From the NCBI GenBank assembly GCA_938018045.1, contig CALIIP010000014.1:1-12149 (forward strand): 12,149 nt of DNA. Direction: 5' to 3'. A program made the position numbers and the translations under genes. Of the stretch, positions 1-6,633 are shown in pieces; position 1 is the stretch's first letter, and each line of letters starts with the position of its first letter. This DNA is from an uncultured Flavobacteriaceae bacterium. Lineage in GTDB: Bacteria; Bacteroidota; Bacteroidia; Flavobacteriales; Flavobacteriaceae. The notes beneath the pieces are model-generated. The model made no database searches. It was not told the DNA's origin and saw nothing but the letters and a program-made list of their open reading frames with translations.

Positions 1-1246
1 TCAACAGTTTATTACTCATCATTTGCTCTTGTAAACGCTTTGCTTCGTCTTGATTTCCTAAAACTCTATTGGCAATATCTTCCAATTCTTTTTCTTCAGG
101 ATTCATGTTTCCATATTGCGCCATTTGATTTTTGATAAATCCTTTAGCGTAGTCTTTCAACTCTTCATATGTTACTTGCAAGTTGTTATCTTTGATTATT
201 TTCCCTTCAATTAACTGGTAACGCAATCCTTTTTCAGATTTGTTAAACTCCTCAGACGCTTGCTCATCAGTCAAAGGATTTTCTCCAGCAACTGCCAACC
301 ATTTCTTTAAGAAACTTGCTGGTAAATCAAATTTTGTATTGTCAATAAAATACTCAGTAATAGCATTTAACAATTGCTGATCTGCTTGTGACTGAAATTG
401 ATTTTCAGAATCTTCCTTAATTTTTTCTTTCAATTGAGATACTGTAGTTACATTATCTTTTCCAAAGATTTTATCAAAAAATTCTTGATCCAACTCTGCT
501 TTTTCTGTAAACGTAATGTCTTCAACTGTAAAAGTCAATGGAATGTTTAAACCGTGAACTTCGTCATGGGTCAAACCAGTTGCTCCCATTAATTTATGTT
601 CATCAGCAAATAGACCTTTTGTTTTTAATTCAATTACATCATCAACTCTTGCTCCAATAAAACTTTTTTGGTTTGATTTTCCTTTAATATCTTCAAGAAG
701 GAAACTAGATTTTTTCTCAATCTCTTTTTCTTCGTTTACAAATGTTCCTGTAATATTTACTCCTGCAGCAATCTCATCTTTTGCAGACATTTTACCAAAA
801 CGCGTTTGTAAATTCTCAACCTCTTTGTTGATTAATTTATCATCTGCAACGATATCATATTGCGTTACTTTCTTTTTTGCGTCAAGATTTACATCAAATA
901 CAGGTGCTAAACCTAATTCGAATTCAAATAAATAATCTTTTTCATCCCAAGAAAAATCTTCTTTCATTTTTGGTAAAGGATTTCCCAAAATATCTAATTT
1001 CTCTTCCGTTAAAAATTTATTCAAAGAATCTTGAATCAATTTATTAACTTCATCAATCATGATTGATTTTCCGTATTGTTTCTTCACCATTCCGAAAGGA
1101 ACATGTCCTTTTCTAAATCCAGGAATATTCGCTTTTTTGGAATAATCTTTTAGGACTTCAGCAACTTTTGTAGAGTAATCTGCTTCAGAAATTTCGATTT
1201 TTACGACTGCGTTTAACGCATCAATACTTTCTTTGGTAATATTCAT
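1..1246 (-). CDS. tig: Trigger factor, ribosome-associated chaperone (3' end cut off)
   Basis: The frame is open from the ATG at 1244-1246 to the window edge, giving 415 codons; probably only a few dozen C-terminal residues are missing. The N-terminal ribosome-binding signature is visible as GFRKGHVP at residues 43-50, the loop by which trigger factor docks near the ribosomal exit tunnel. A middle segment (about 150-240) corresponds to the FKBP-like prolyl isomerase domain, which is diverged in this phylum, so isomerase activity is not certain. The rest is the helical, glutamate- and lysine-rich C-terminal chaperone domain, ending at the edge in LQEQMMSNKLL. In family terms it shields nascent chains in the cytosol, including outer-membrane proteins. 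The leader is A-rich with no Shine-Dalgarno sequence, and a good promoter match lies about 60 bp upstream. It appears to be its own transcription unit. Identity is firm from the signature and overall length. Confidence 0.96.
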   Translation of the reverse strand, partial: MNITKESIDALNAVVKIEISEADYSTKVAEVLKDYSKKANIPGFRKGHVPFGMVKKQYGKSIMIDEVNKLIQDSLNKFLTEEKLDILGNPLPKMKEDFSWDEKDYLFEFELGLAPVFDVNLDAKKKVTQYDIVADDKLINKEVENLQTRFGKMSAKDEIAAGVNITGTFVNEEKEIEKKSSFLLEDIKGKSNQKSFIGARVDDVIELKTKGLFADEHKLMGATGLTHDEVHGLNIPLTFTVEDITFTEKAELDQEFFDKIFGKDNVTTVSQLKEKIKEDSENQFQSQADQQLLNAITEYFIDNTKFDLPASFLKKWLAVAGENPLTDEQASEEFNKSEKGLRYQLIEGKIIKDNNLQVTYEELKDYAKGFIKNQMAQYGNMNPEEKELEDIANRVLGNQDEAKRLQEQMMSNKLL

Positions 1247-1308
1247 TTGATCTTATTTTTATCTAAATATTCTTGTTATGTACACTTATTTTTCAATAAT
1301 TGCGGATG

Positions 1309-1339
1309 CAAAATTAGTGCTTTTTTACTGTTTTGCAAA
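1309..1339 (-). promoter_or_regulatory. Bacteroidota-type housekeeping promoter for tig
   Basis: Read on the minus strand, TTTG (1336-1339) and TAATTTTG (1309-1316) match the Bacteroidota -33 TTTG and -7 TAnnTTTG elements, separated by 19 bp. This is the best complete two-box promoter in the window. It predicts a leader of roughly 55-60 nt before the tig ATG at 1246. The start site itself is inferred. Confidence 0.7.
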
Positions 1340-1360
1340 GCATAATTGATTCAAATCCTA

Positions 1361-1708
1361 CTATTTTTTCTTATCTCCTATAAACGAATAAAGTACTGAT
1401 TGTAAAAATGATAGCAAGATGCTAAACAGTAGTGCAATCCAAAATCCGCTAACTGCAAATCCGTCTACAAAATAATCTGCAATTAAAATAATAACTGCAT
1501 TTATGACAAACAGAAATAAGCCTAAACTTACTATGGTTGCTGGAAGTGTAAAAAAGATTAATAATGGCCTAACTGTAATACGCAATAACCCTAAAGCAAT
1601 TGCAACATATATTGCAGATTCTGGTTTTGCTAACGCAACTCCAGGTAAAAAATGTGCCAAAGCAATTACTGCAAGTGCAGTAAATAATATTCTTAAAATG
1701 ATTTTCAT
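1361..1708 (-). CDS. YvlD / phage holin family 4 small membrane protein
   Basis: This 115-residue, very hydrophobic protein has about four membrane segments (roughly 4-22, 31-50, 54-78 and 86-110) and a basic C-terminal tail, DKKK. The order of conserved pieces fits the family often annotated as phage holin superfamily IV (YvlD-like): VRPLL at 46-50, LPATIVSLGLF at 55-65, INA at 69-71 and VDGFAVSGF at 81-89. Despite the name, members are common chromosomal genes of unknown function in many bacteria, and nothing around it is phage-like. It acts in the inner membrane; its role is unknown. The ATG at 1706-1708 gives a natural start with the first helix directly behind it. The leader contains a short CA dinucleotide run. 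It lies head-to-tail behind the hydrolase gene but is separated from it by a 165 bp gap holding a repeat element, so co-transcription is unclear. Confidence 0.85.
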   Translation of the reverse strand: MKIILRILFTALAVIALAHFLPGVALAKPESAIYVAIALGLLRITVRPLLIFFTLPATIVSLGLFLFVINAVIILIADYFVDGFAVSGFWIALLFSILLSFLQSVLYSFIGDKKK

Positions 1709-1715
1709 ATTTGTT

Positions 1716-1728
1716 TGTGTGTGTGTGT
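1716..1728. repeat. (TG)6 dinucleotide run in the leader of the YvlD-like gene
   Basis: Six TG units plus a T lie 7 bp upstream of the minus-strand ATG at 1708, reading as a CA run in the transcript. The tract is short and may only be part of an unstructured leader. Confidence 0.6.
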
Positions 1729-1749
1729 TTTCTTATTTTTATTTATTGA

Positions 1750-1824
1750 TGTCATTCTGAGTTAAACGAAGAATCTATTGTTCTCAATACTTTTTCTTTC
1801 ATCTCGACTCCGCTCGATGTGACA
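1750..1824. repeat. REP-like intergenic repeat with inverted ends
   Basis: The segment opens with TGTCATTCTGAG (1750-1761), followed by a GAAGAATCT tail (1768-1776), and closes with CATCTCGACTCCGCTCGATG (1800-1819) plus TGACA. The outer five bases (TGTCA at 1750-1754, TGACA at 1820-1824) are exact inverted repeats, and the first 12 bases of each end, read inward, agree at 8 positions. From general knowledge, TGTCATTCTGAG...GAAGAATCT and CTCGACTCCGCTCGA are typical dispersed intergenic repeat sequences of Flavobacteriia and Cytophagia. It is richer in GC than the surrounding spacer and contains no reading frame of note. It is probably a non-autonomous palindromic unit, or two fused diverged copies. 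Confidence 0.65.
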
Positions 1825-1873
1825 GAAAACCTCGAACTGACGAAAACTCAATAACGAATACTATGCCAAACCT

Positions 1874-2641
1874 TTATTTGTCTAAAAAACTGACAACTTC
1901 ATCATAAAATTGCGTTGGATTGTCTGCATGAAGCCAATGTCCTGCATTTTTGACAGTTGCAATTTTTGATTTTGGAAAGTGTATTTCTATCAAAGGAACG
2001 TCATCAATTCCAATATATCCAGATTTTTCTCCGCTTAAAAAGAGAGTTTCTTTATCAAAGTGAGTGCCTGAAGGTAAACCAACAACAATCTCATTATAAT
2101 TCTCGGTCAAGGATGTTAAATTGAAACGATACTTATAGCCTTCTTTTCCGTTTCTAGTGACGTTTTTCATCAAAAACTGGCGTACACCAAATTGCGGAAT
2201 ATATTTTTCGAGTACTTGTTCTATCTCTTCTCTTGATTTTTGAACATCAAAATCAACATCGTTCAAAGCCGTTAAAATATCTTGATGGTGCATTGGATAT
2301 ATTCTTGGCGAAATATCTGCAATAATTAATTTCTCAACTATTTCTGGATGGCTAACTGCAAAAAGCATTGCTGCTTTTCCGCCCATAGAATGGCCTAAAA
2401 GAATTACATTTTCAAGATTGTAATGATTTATATAATTCAACAAATCATCAGCAAGTAACTTAAAATTAAATTCTACTGAATGAAAACTACGACCATGATT
2501 ACGTTGGTCTATTAAATGTACTTCATGGTTTTCGGAAAATTTATTTCCAAGTGTTTTCCAATTATCTCCCATTCCAAGAAATCCGTGGAGAATTAAAAAC
2601 GGCTTTCCTTTTCCTAATATTCTTGAATGTAACAACTCCAT
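1874..2641 (-). CDS. Alpha/beta hydrolase, YbfF-like esterase
   Basis: This 255-residue protein has the alpha/beta hydrolase fold in full. LHGFLGMGDNW (19-29) supplies the HGF oxyanion-hole strand, DQRNHGRS (45-52) is a family hallmark, GHSMGG (83-88) is the nucleophile elbow with Ser85, and NAGHWLHADNP (232-242) carries the catalytic His235. The acid is probably Asp109 in ADISPR, or else Asp213/214. The GxSMGG elbow with DxRNHG points to the YbfF/ABHD11-like esterase group, whose physiological substrate is usually unknown; small acyl esters or acyl-CoA thioesters are possible. There is no signal peptide, so it should be cytosolic. It starts 5 bp after the pdxJ stop and is almost certainly co-transcribed with it. 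A link to vitamin B6 metabolism is only suggested by position. Length is normal for the family. Confidence 0.9.
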   Translation of the reverse strand: MELLHSRILGKGKPFLILHGFLGMGDNWKTLGNKFSENHEVHLIDQRNHGRSFHSVEFNFKLLADDLLNYINHYNLENVILLGHSMGGKAAMLFAVSHPEIVEKLIIADISPRIYPMHHQDILTALNDVDFDVQKSREEIEQVLEKYIPQFGVRQFLMKNVTRNGKEGYKYRFNLTSLTENYNEIVVGLPSGTHFDKETLFLSGEKSGYIGIDDVPLIEIHFPKSKIATVKNAGHWLHADNPTQFYDEVVSFLDK

Positions 2642-2646
2642 TATTC

Positions 2647-3363
2647 TTAACTCTTTAGTCTATGTAAATACATATTCACAACATTTTCTAATCCTAAATA
2701 CAAAGATTCTGAAATTAATGCGTGTCCAATAGAAACCTCATCTAAATAAGGCATTTGCTGCGCGAAAAATTGAATATTATCTAAACTTAAATCATGTCCT
2801 GCATTGACTTTCATTCCCAATTCGTGAGCTAATTTTGACGCTTCAACATACTTATTTATAGCGTTTTTGTTTCCTTTTTCATACTCAGAAGCAAACTCTT
2901 CGGTATATAATTCTATTCTATCTGTGCCTGTTTTTACTGCATTTTCTATCATTTTTAAATCAGGATCAATAAAAATAGCAGTTCGAATATTATTTCTTTT
3001 AAACTCTGATATCACTTCTTGTAAAAAAGATTGATTATCGATAGTATTCCATCCAGCATTTGATGTTAATGCATTAACAGCATCTGGAACCAAAGTAACC
3101 TGTGTAGGTTTTACATCGAGCACCAAATCAACAAATTTTTTGATAGGATTACCCTCTATATTATACTCTGTTTTTATAGTTTGAATCAAATCATACGCGT
3201 CTTGATAGCGAATATGCCTTTCGTCTGGTCTTGGATGAATTGTGATACCTTCTGCTCCATATTGTTGGATGTTAATGGACGCTTCTACAACACTTGGCGT
3301 TTTTCCGCCACGAGAATTACGCAATGTTGCTATTTTATTAATATTTACGCTTAACTTTGTCAT
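2647..3363 (-). CDS. pdxJ: Pyridoxine 5'-phosphate synthase PdxJ
   Basis: PdxJ condenses 1-deoxy-D-xylulose 5-phosphate with 3-amino-2-oxopropyl phosphate to form pyridoxine 5'-phosphate in the DXP-dependent vitamin B6 pathway. The 238-residue protein is full length, a single TIM barrel. Visible family motifs are VNINKIATLRNSRGG (6-20), the phosphate and substrate loop THPRPDERH-like segment ITIHPRPDERHI (40-51) with His43, Arg45, Arg49 and His50, Glu70, LVPDA (91-95), NAGHDL (187-192) with His190, and SIGHALI (211-217) with His214. These match the catalytic histidine and glutamate positions of the family. The ATG at 3361-3363 begins right at the conserved N-terminus. A TAnnTTTG element sits 15 bp upstream, so the leader is predicted to be very short. 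It is the first gene of a two-gene unit with the hydrolase downstream. Confidence 0.97.
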   Translation of the reverse strand: MTKLSVNINKIATLRNSRGGKTPSVVEASINIQQYGAEGITIHPRPDERHIRYQDAYDLIQTIKTEYNIEGNPIKKFVDLVLDVKPTQVTLVPDAVNALTSNAGWNTIDNQSFLQEVISEFKRNNIRTAIFIDPDLKMIENAVKTGTDRIELYTEEFASEYEKGNKNAINKYVEASKLAHELGMKVNAGHDLSLDNIQFFAQQMPYLDEVSIGHALISESLYLGLENVVNMYLHRLKS

Positions 3364-3378
3364 CAGATAAATTTTTTA

Positions 3379-3386
3379 CAAAAATA
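3379..3386 (-). promoter_or_regulatory. Putative -7 element for pdxJ
   Basis: On the minus strand this reads TATTTTTG, a perfect TAnnTTTG. At 19 bp upstream lies TTCG (3406-3409), one base off the -33 TTTG. The motif ends 15 bp before the ATG, so the transcript leader would be about 10-12 nt. Confidence 0.5.
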
Positions 3387-3394
3387 GTCTATAA

Positions 3395-3422
3395 ATTACG
3401 ATTAACGAATTACGATTGATGA
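3395..3422. repeat. 14 bp imperfect tandem repeat in the divergent spacer
   Basis: ATTACGATTAACGA (3395-3408) is followed directly by ATTACGATTGATGA (3409-3422), differing at 2 of 14 positions; ATTA then begins a partial third unit. It lies between the divergent pdxJ and CBS-protein genes and overlaps the predicted pdxJ -33 region. It could be a regulator-binding site or simple repeat expansion. Confidence 0.55.
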
Positions 3423-3480
3423 ATTAGCACAATTTTAAGAGTTGAATGTTATTTTGGATTAATTTTTGATTTATTTGACT

Positions 3481-3488
3481 TATATTCG
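3481..3488 (+). promoter_or_regulatory. Weak -7-like element before the CBS-domain gene
   Basis: TATATTCG differs from TAnnTTTG at one base and ends 5 bp before the ATG at 3494. TTTG boxes occur upstream (3453-3456 and 3465-3468), but their spacings of 24 and 12 bp are not the usual 19 or so. This is a tentative call. Confidence 0.3.
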
Positions 3489-3493
3489 TAAAA

Positions 3494-4153
3494 ATGAAAA
3501 TATCAGAATACATATCAAAAGATGTAAAAGCATTGACATTAAAGAGCACTATTGGTGAAGCCAAGAAGTTATTTAATGAGCTGACTTTTTCTCATATTCC
3601 TATCATAAAAAAGAAGCAATTGGTTGGTTCTATTCTCGAAAGTGATGTGAGAACTGTTGAAGATAATGATTTAATGCTAAAAGAATTTAAGTATCTTTTT
3701 GATGATTTTCATGTCGGAATTGATAACAATTGGATGGAGATTTTAAAGAAATTTTCGGCAAGTGAAACCAATATTTTACCAGTTTTATCTAAAGATAATT
3801 TATATCTTGGATATTATGAATTAACAGATGTTTTACATTTTTTCAACGACACGCCTCTATTAAACAAAGAAGGCTTTTTTCTAGTTATCGAAAAAAGTGC
3901 AAAAGATTATTCTTTTAGTGAAGTGTCACAAATTGTAGAATCTAATGACGCAAAATTGATTGGTATATTTATTTCAGGCTATAAAAATGATTTAGTAAGA
4001 ATTACATTAAAAATTTCATCTGAAGAAATAAATGAGATCATACAATCATTTAGACGTTATGATTATCATTTATTAACAGAGCATAAAGAAGATTTATTGC
4101 TTGAAGAATTGAAAAGCCGTTCTGAATATCTTCAAAAATACCTAAATATGTAA
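3494..4153 (+). CDS. CBS-CBS-ACT-like domain protein, possible nucleotide sensor
   Basis: This 219-residue cytosolic protein starts with a pair of CBS motifs (about 1-57 and 66-118). Each shows the usual strand-helix pattern, with SHIPIIKKKQLVGSI at 33-47 and ILPVLSKDNLYLGYYELTD at 94-112. The C-terminal part (about 127-195) has a beta-alpha-beta-beta-alpha-beta rhythm, with FFLVIEKSAKDYSFSEVSQI at 128-147 and LVRITLKI at 167-174, resembling an ACT domain. The tail (196-219) is a charged helix. The CBS-CBS-ACT order is that of AcuB-like proteins. CBS pairs commonly bind AMP, ATP or other adenosyl ligands; the ligand here is unknown. The gene sits 38 bp ahead of nadK in the same direction and is probably co-transcribed, so a role in sensing nucleotide or energy state near NADP synthesis is an inference from context only. 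Confidence 0.8.
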   Translation: MKISEYISKDVKALTLKSTIGEAKKLFNELTFSHIPIIKKKQLVGSILESDVRTVEDNDLMLKEFKYLFDDFHVGIDNNWMEILKKFSASETNILPVLSKDNLYLGYYELTDVLHFFNDTPLLNKEGFFLVIEKSAKDYSFSEVSQIVESNDAKLIGIFISGYKNDLVRITLKISSEEINEIIQSFRRYDYHLLTEHKEDLLLEELKSRSEYLQKYLNM

Positions 4154-4156
4154 CCG

Positions 4157-4195
4157 ATGAAACGAGCATACAAAAGGAGTAAAAAAGACACATGA
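4157..4195 (+). CDS. Possible 12-residue leader peptide coupled to nadK
   Basis: An ATG three bases after the CBS-gene stop opens a frame encoding MKRAYKRSKKDT, whose TGA overlaps the nadK ATG as ATGA (4192-4195). It is strongly basic (6 Lys/Arg of 12). Such an arrangement could pass ribosomes from the CBS gene to nadK by reinitiation. A frame this short can arise by chance, and there is no other evidence that it is translated. Confidence 0.2.
   Translation: MKRAYKRSKKDT
4172..4179 (+). promoter_or_regulatory. Shine-Dalgarno-like AAAAGGAG before nadK
   Basis: AAAAGGAG lies 12 nt upstream of the nadK ATG, longer than the usual 5-9 nt. It stands out because the other genes here have A-rich leaders without an anti-16S match, as is usual in Bacteroidota. 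It lies inside the 12-codon reading frame. Confidence 0.4.
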
Positions 4196-5079
4196 AAATA
4201 GCAATATACGGACATTATTTTATCAAAGATGCTCAACAATATGTTGAGGATTTACTAGACGCATTAAATAAAAAAAATGCTAACATCTATATTGAAGAAC
4301 GTTTCTTAGAATTAATAAAATCTACCTTTAAAATCGATGTTGATTACAACACTTTTAGTAGTTATAAAGATCTAGATGAATCATTTGATTTTATGTTTAC
4401 TGTTGGTGGTGACGGAACAGTTTTACGCTCAATCAAATATTTAAGAGATACAGATATTCCAGTAATAGGTGTAAATATTGGTCGCTTAGGTTTTTTAGCG
4501 ACAGTAAATAAAGAGAAAATTTCTGAAGCCATAGATAATCTTCAAAACAAAAAATATACTGTAAAAGAACGTTCTCTATTATCTATTAAAACGGAGCCCA
4601 AAATTGAAGCCCTAGATGATTTTAATTTTGCTTTAAATGAGATAACACTTAGCAGAAAAAATACGGCTTCTATGATTACAGTTGAAACATACCTTAACGA
4701 GGAGTATTTAACTTCTTATTGGGCAGATGGCTTAATTACATCAACACCTACAGGATCTACAGGGTATTCTTTGAGTTGTGGCGGACCTGTTATTTCACCG
4801 CAAGCAAAAAGTTTGGTTTTGACTCCAGTTGCTCCACATAATTTAAATGCTAGACCACTAGTCATTCCTGATGATACAGAACTGAAAATGCGTGTAAGCG
4901 GTCGTGAAAATGAATTTTTTCTATCGTTAGATTCTCGAATTATGACTATAAATAATCAGACAACAATTCATATTAAAAAAGCACCATTTACTATCAAAAT
5001 GATAGAATTAAATGATTACACTTTTATTCAAACACTACGTAAAAAGTTACTTTGGGGAGAAGACACAAGAAATAAATAG
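4192..5079 (+). CDS. nadK: NAD kinase
   Basis: NAD kinase phosphorylates NAD to NADP in the cytosol and is the only route to NADP in most bacteria. The 295-residue protein is full length. Family motifs are clear: GGDGT at 72-76 with the catalytic Asp74, NIGRLGFLA at 95-103, the Asn-Glu pair at 149-150, ADGLITSTPTGSTGYSLSCG (178-197) running into GP, and TPVAPHNLNARPLV at 211-224. The N-terminus (MKIAIYGHYF) is a typical first strand, supporting the ATG at 4192. That ATG overlaps the stop of a 12-codon frame and follows an unusual Shine-Dalgarno-like sequence. The gene lies between the CBS-ACT protein and porG, with a hairpin and a fresh promoter in the 111 bp before porG. Confidence 0.97.
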   Translation: MKIAIYGHYFIKDAQQYVEDLLDALNKKNANIYIEERFLELIKSTFKIDVDYNTFSSYKDLDESFDFMFTVGGDGTVLRSIKYLRDTDIPVIGVNIGRLGFLATVNKEKISEAIDNLQNKKYTVKERSLLSIKTEPKIEALDDFNFALNEITLSRKNTASMITVETYLNEEYLTSYWADGLITSTPTGSTGYSLSCGGPVISPQAKSLVLTPVAPHNLNARPLVIPDDTELKMRVSGRENEFFLSLDSRIMTINNQTTIHIKKAPFTIKMIELNDYTFIQTLRKKLLWGEDTRNK

Positions 5080-5089
5080 CCTTCACAAT

Positions 5090-5135
5090 CACTTTTATAA
5101 CAATATTTTAGGATAATAGCAGTTATCAAAAAGTG
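5090..5135. other. Inverted repeat downstream of nadK
   Basis: CACTTTTATAAC (5090-5101) can pair with GTTAT-CA-AAAAGTG (5122-5135): 12 base pairs with a 2-nt bulge and a 20-nt loop. It starts 10 bp after the nadK stop. No run of T follows, so it is not a classic terminator; it may be an mRNA-stabilising hairpin or a binding site between nadK and porG. Confidence 0.4.
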
Positions 5136-5168
5136 TCTAATATCTTATTTTAAACAAATCGAAATAAC

Positions 5169-5176
5169 TATATTTG
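5169..5176 (+). promoter_or_regulatory. Putative -7 element for porG and the envelope genes
   Basis: TATATTTG is a perfect TAnnTTTG, followed by CA as is common in Flavobacteriia, and ends 14 bp before the porG ATG. No TTTG is present at the -33 position (the sequence there is T-rich). It probably drives porG-uppS-bamA with a leader near 10 nt. Confidence 0.5.
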
Positions 5177-5190
5177 CACGCTATTTTGTT

Positions 5191-5874
5191 ATGGTAAAAA
5201 AGTTTATATTTATTACATTCCTTTGGATGACAACAATTGTTTCTGCTCAAATTCATGAAGTGGGAATATTTCTTGGTGGAAGCAACTACATTGGAGATGT
5301 TGGATCAACAAATTATATCTATCCGAATGATATTGCAGGAGGAGTAATATACAAATACAATCTAAACCCAAGAATTGCCTTGAGAGGAACATTTACATAT
5401 GCGCAAATTACTGCAGATGACGCAGATTCTAAAAATGCCGGTAGAAAATTACGTGGCTTGAATTTTACCAACACAATAAAAGAATTGGCTGTTGGAGTAG
5501 AATTTTCTTATTTTGAGTATGGTTCTGAATCAAGAAGTTTACAACACACTCCATATATTTTATTAGAAATTGCAGCTTTTAATTATAAAATTGCCAAGAC
5601 ACAATCTGCTCCAAATGAGTATGGATATGGAAATAAAACATCAATTTCTATTCCCTTTGGACTAGGTTATAAAACAAAAGTAGGGACCTCTTTAGCAATT
5701 GGTTTAGAAATCGGTGCAAGATATACTTTTACAGATGAACTTGATTATAATCATGAATTGATAAATGATTTGAAGTTTGGGAACCCTAATAATAATGATT
5801 GGTATGTTTTTTCAGGTATCAACCTTGTTTATACTTTTGGAAGGCCTGCATGTTATACAACTTCAGAATTTTAA
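5191..5874 (+). CDS. porG: PorG-like type 9 secretion outer-membrane protein (DUF6089)
   Basis: This 227-residue exported protein begins with a signal peptide (1-19, ending VSA before QIHEVG). The mature part starts with EVGIFLGGSNYIGDVG (23-38) and continues with NPRIALRGTFTYAQI (59-73), alternating strands typical of a small outer-membrane beta-barrel, and ends with WYVFSGINLVYTFGRP (204-219) before a Cys-containing tail. This matches the DUF6089/PorG family. In Porphyromonas gingivalis PorG associates with the PorK/PorN ring of the type 9 secretion system, and its gene lies next to uppS and bamA homologues, the same order as here. The stop is 3 bp from the uppS start, so the two are co-transcribed and probably translationally coupled. 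The family assignment is from motif recognition; in this organism the T9SS role is inferred, and no other T9SS gene is visible. Confidence 0.82.
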   Translation: MVKKFIFITFLWMTTIVSAQIHEVGIFLGGSNYIGDVGSTNYIYPNDIAGGVIYKYNLNPRIALRGTFTYAQITADDADSKNAGRKLRGLNFTNTIKELAVGVEFSYFEYGSESRSLQHTPYILLEIAAFNYKIAKTQSAPNEYGYGNKTSISIPFGLGYKTKVGTSLAIGLEIGARYTFTDELDYNHELINDLKFGNPNNNDWYVFSGINLVYTFGRPACYTTSEF

Positions 5875-5877
5875 TTT

Positions 5878-6633
5878 ATGGATTTAATCTCTCAAATAGA
5901 TGCTCAAAATCTACCAAAACACGTTGCTGTTATTATGGATGGAAATGGTCGTTGGGCAAAATTGAGAGGAAAATCGAGAGTTTTTGGTCATAAAAATGGT
6001 GTGAAAGCAGTAAGAGAGATAATTGATGCTGCAGGAAATTCAGGAGTAAAAGCCTTGACTTTATATGCTTTTTCTACTGAAAATTGGAACAGACCCAAAG
6101 CCGAAGTGAAAACTTTAATGGCTTTATTACTTACTTCTTTAAAAAAGGAAGCAAAAGAATTAAACAAAAACAACATAAAATTACAAATTGTTGGAAATCA
6201 AGATAGTCTCCCTAATTCTGTATTAAAAGGCTTGAATAAAGTTATTGAACTGACAAAAAATAATGACGCATTAACCTTGACTATTGCTTTAAGTTATGGT
6301 TCAAGGGAAGAAATTGTTAATGCATTCAAAAATATATCTAAAAAAATTGTTAATAATCAACTTTCTATCGAAGAAATAGATGAAAATACTATAAATAATC
6401 ATTTATATACATTTACTTTGCCGGACGTTGATTTAATGATTAGAACGAGTGGTGAAAAACGAATAAGTAACTTCCTTTTATGGCAAATTGCTTATGCGGA
6501 ATTACATTTTACAGATGTCCTTTGGCCAGATTTCACAAAAAACGATTTTTACAACGCACTATTAGAATATCAGAATAGAGAACGACGCTTTGGTAAAACT
6601 GGCGAGCAAACTAAAACAACAAATGAGATATAA
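5878..6633 (+). CDS. uppS: Undecaprenyl diphosphate synthase (isoprenyl transferase)
   Basis: UppS adds isopentenyl units in cis to farnesyl diphosphate to make the C55 carrier for peptidoglycan and surface polysaccharide. The 251-residue cytosolic enzyme is complete. Motifs in order are HVAVIMDGNGRWA (15-27) with catalytic Asp21, GHKNG (37-41), TLYAFSTENWNRP (61-73), LSYGSREEI (138-146), DLMIRTSGEKRISNFLLWQI (185-204) binding the diphosphate and Mg2+, and LWPDF (215-219). The start 3 bp after porG gives the standard N-terminus. Its last 11 bases overlap the bamA start, so bamA translation is probably coupled to uppS. Joining carrier-lipid synthesis to outer-membrane assembly in one operon is usual in this phylum. 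Confidence 0.97.
   Translation: MDLISQIDAQNLPKHVAVIMDGNGRWAKLRGKSRVFGHKNGVKAVREIIDAAGNSGVKALTLYAFSTENWNRPKAEVKTLMALLLTSLKKEAKELNKNNIKLQIVGNQDSLPNSVLKGLNKVIELTKNNDALTLTIALSYGSREEIVNAFKNISKKIVNNQLSIEEIDENTINNHLYTFTLPDVDLMIRTSGEKRISNFLLWQIAYAELHFTDVLWPDFTKNDFYNALLEYQNRERRFGKTGEQTKTTNEI

Noticed and set aside
1361..1708. Holin-like name suggesting a prophage remnant
   Set aside because: No lysin, capsid, integrase or other phage gene is nearby. The YvlD-type family is common on chromosomes, and both neighbours are housekeeping genes.
1503..1760. Plus-strand 85-codon reading frame
   Set aside because: It is antisense to the YvlD-like gene, runs into its leader and the CA/TG run, and its product resembles no known family.
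5799..5993. Plus-strand frame bridging porG and uppS
   Set aside because: It overlaps conserved motifs of both genes in another frame and looks like neither family.
6590..6622. Upstream TTG start for bamA
   Set aside because: It would put charged residues before the signal peptide and overlap uppS by 44 bp; the ATG at 6623 starts a standard signal sequence.
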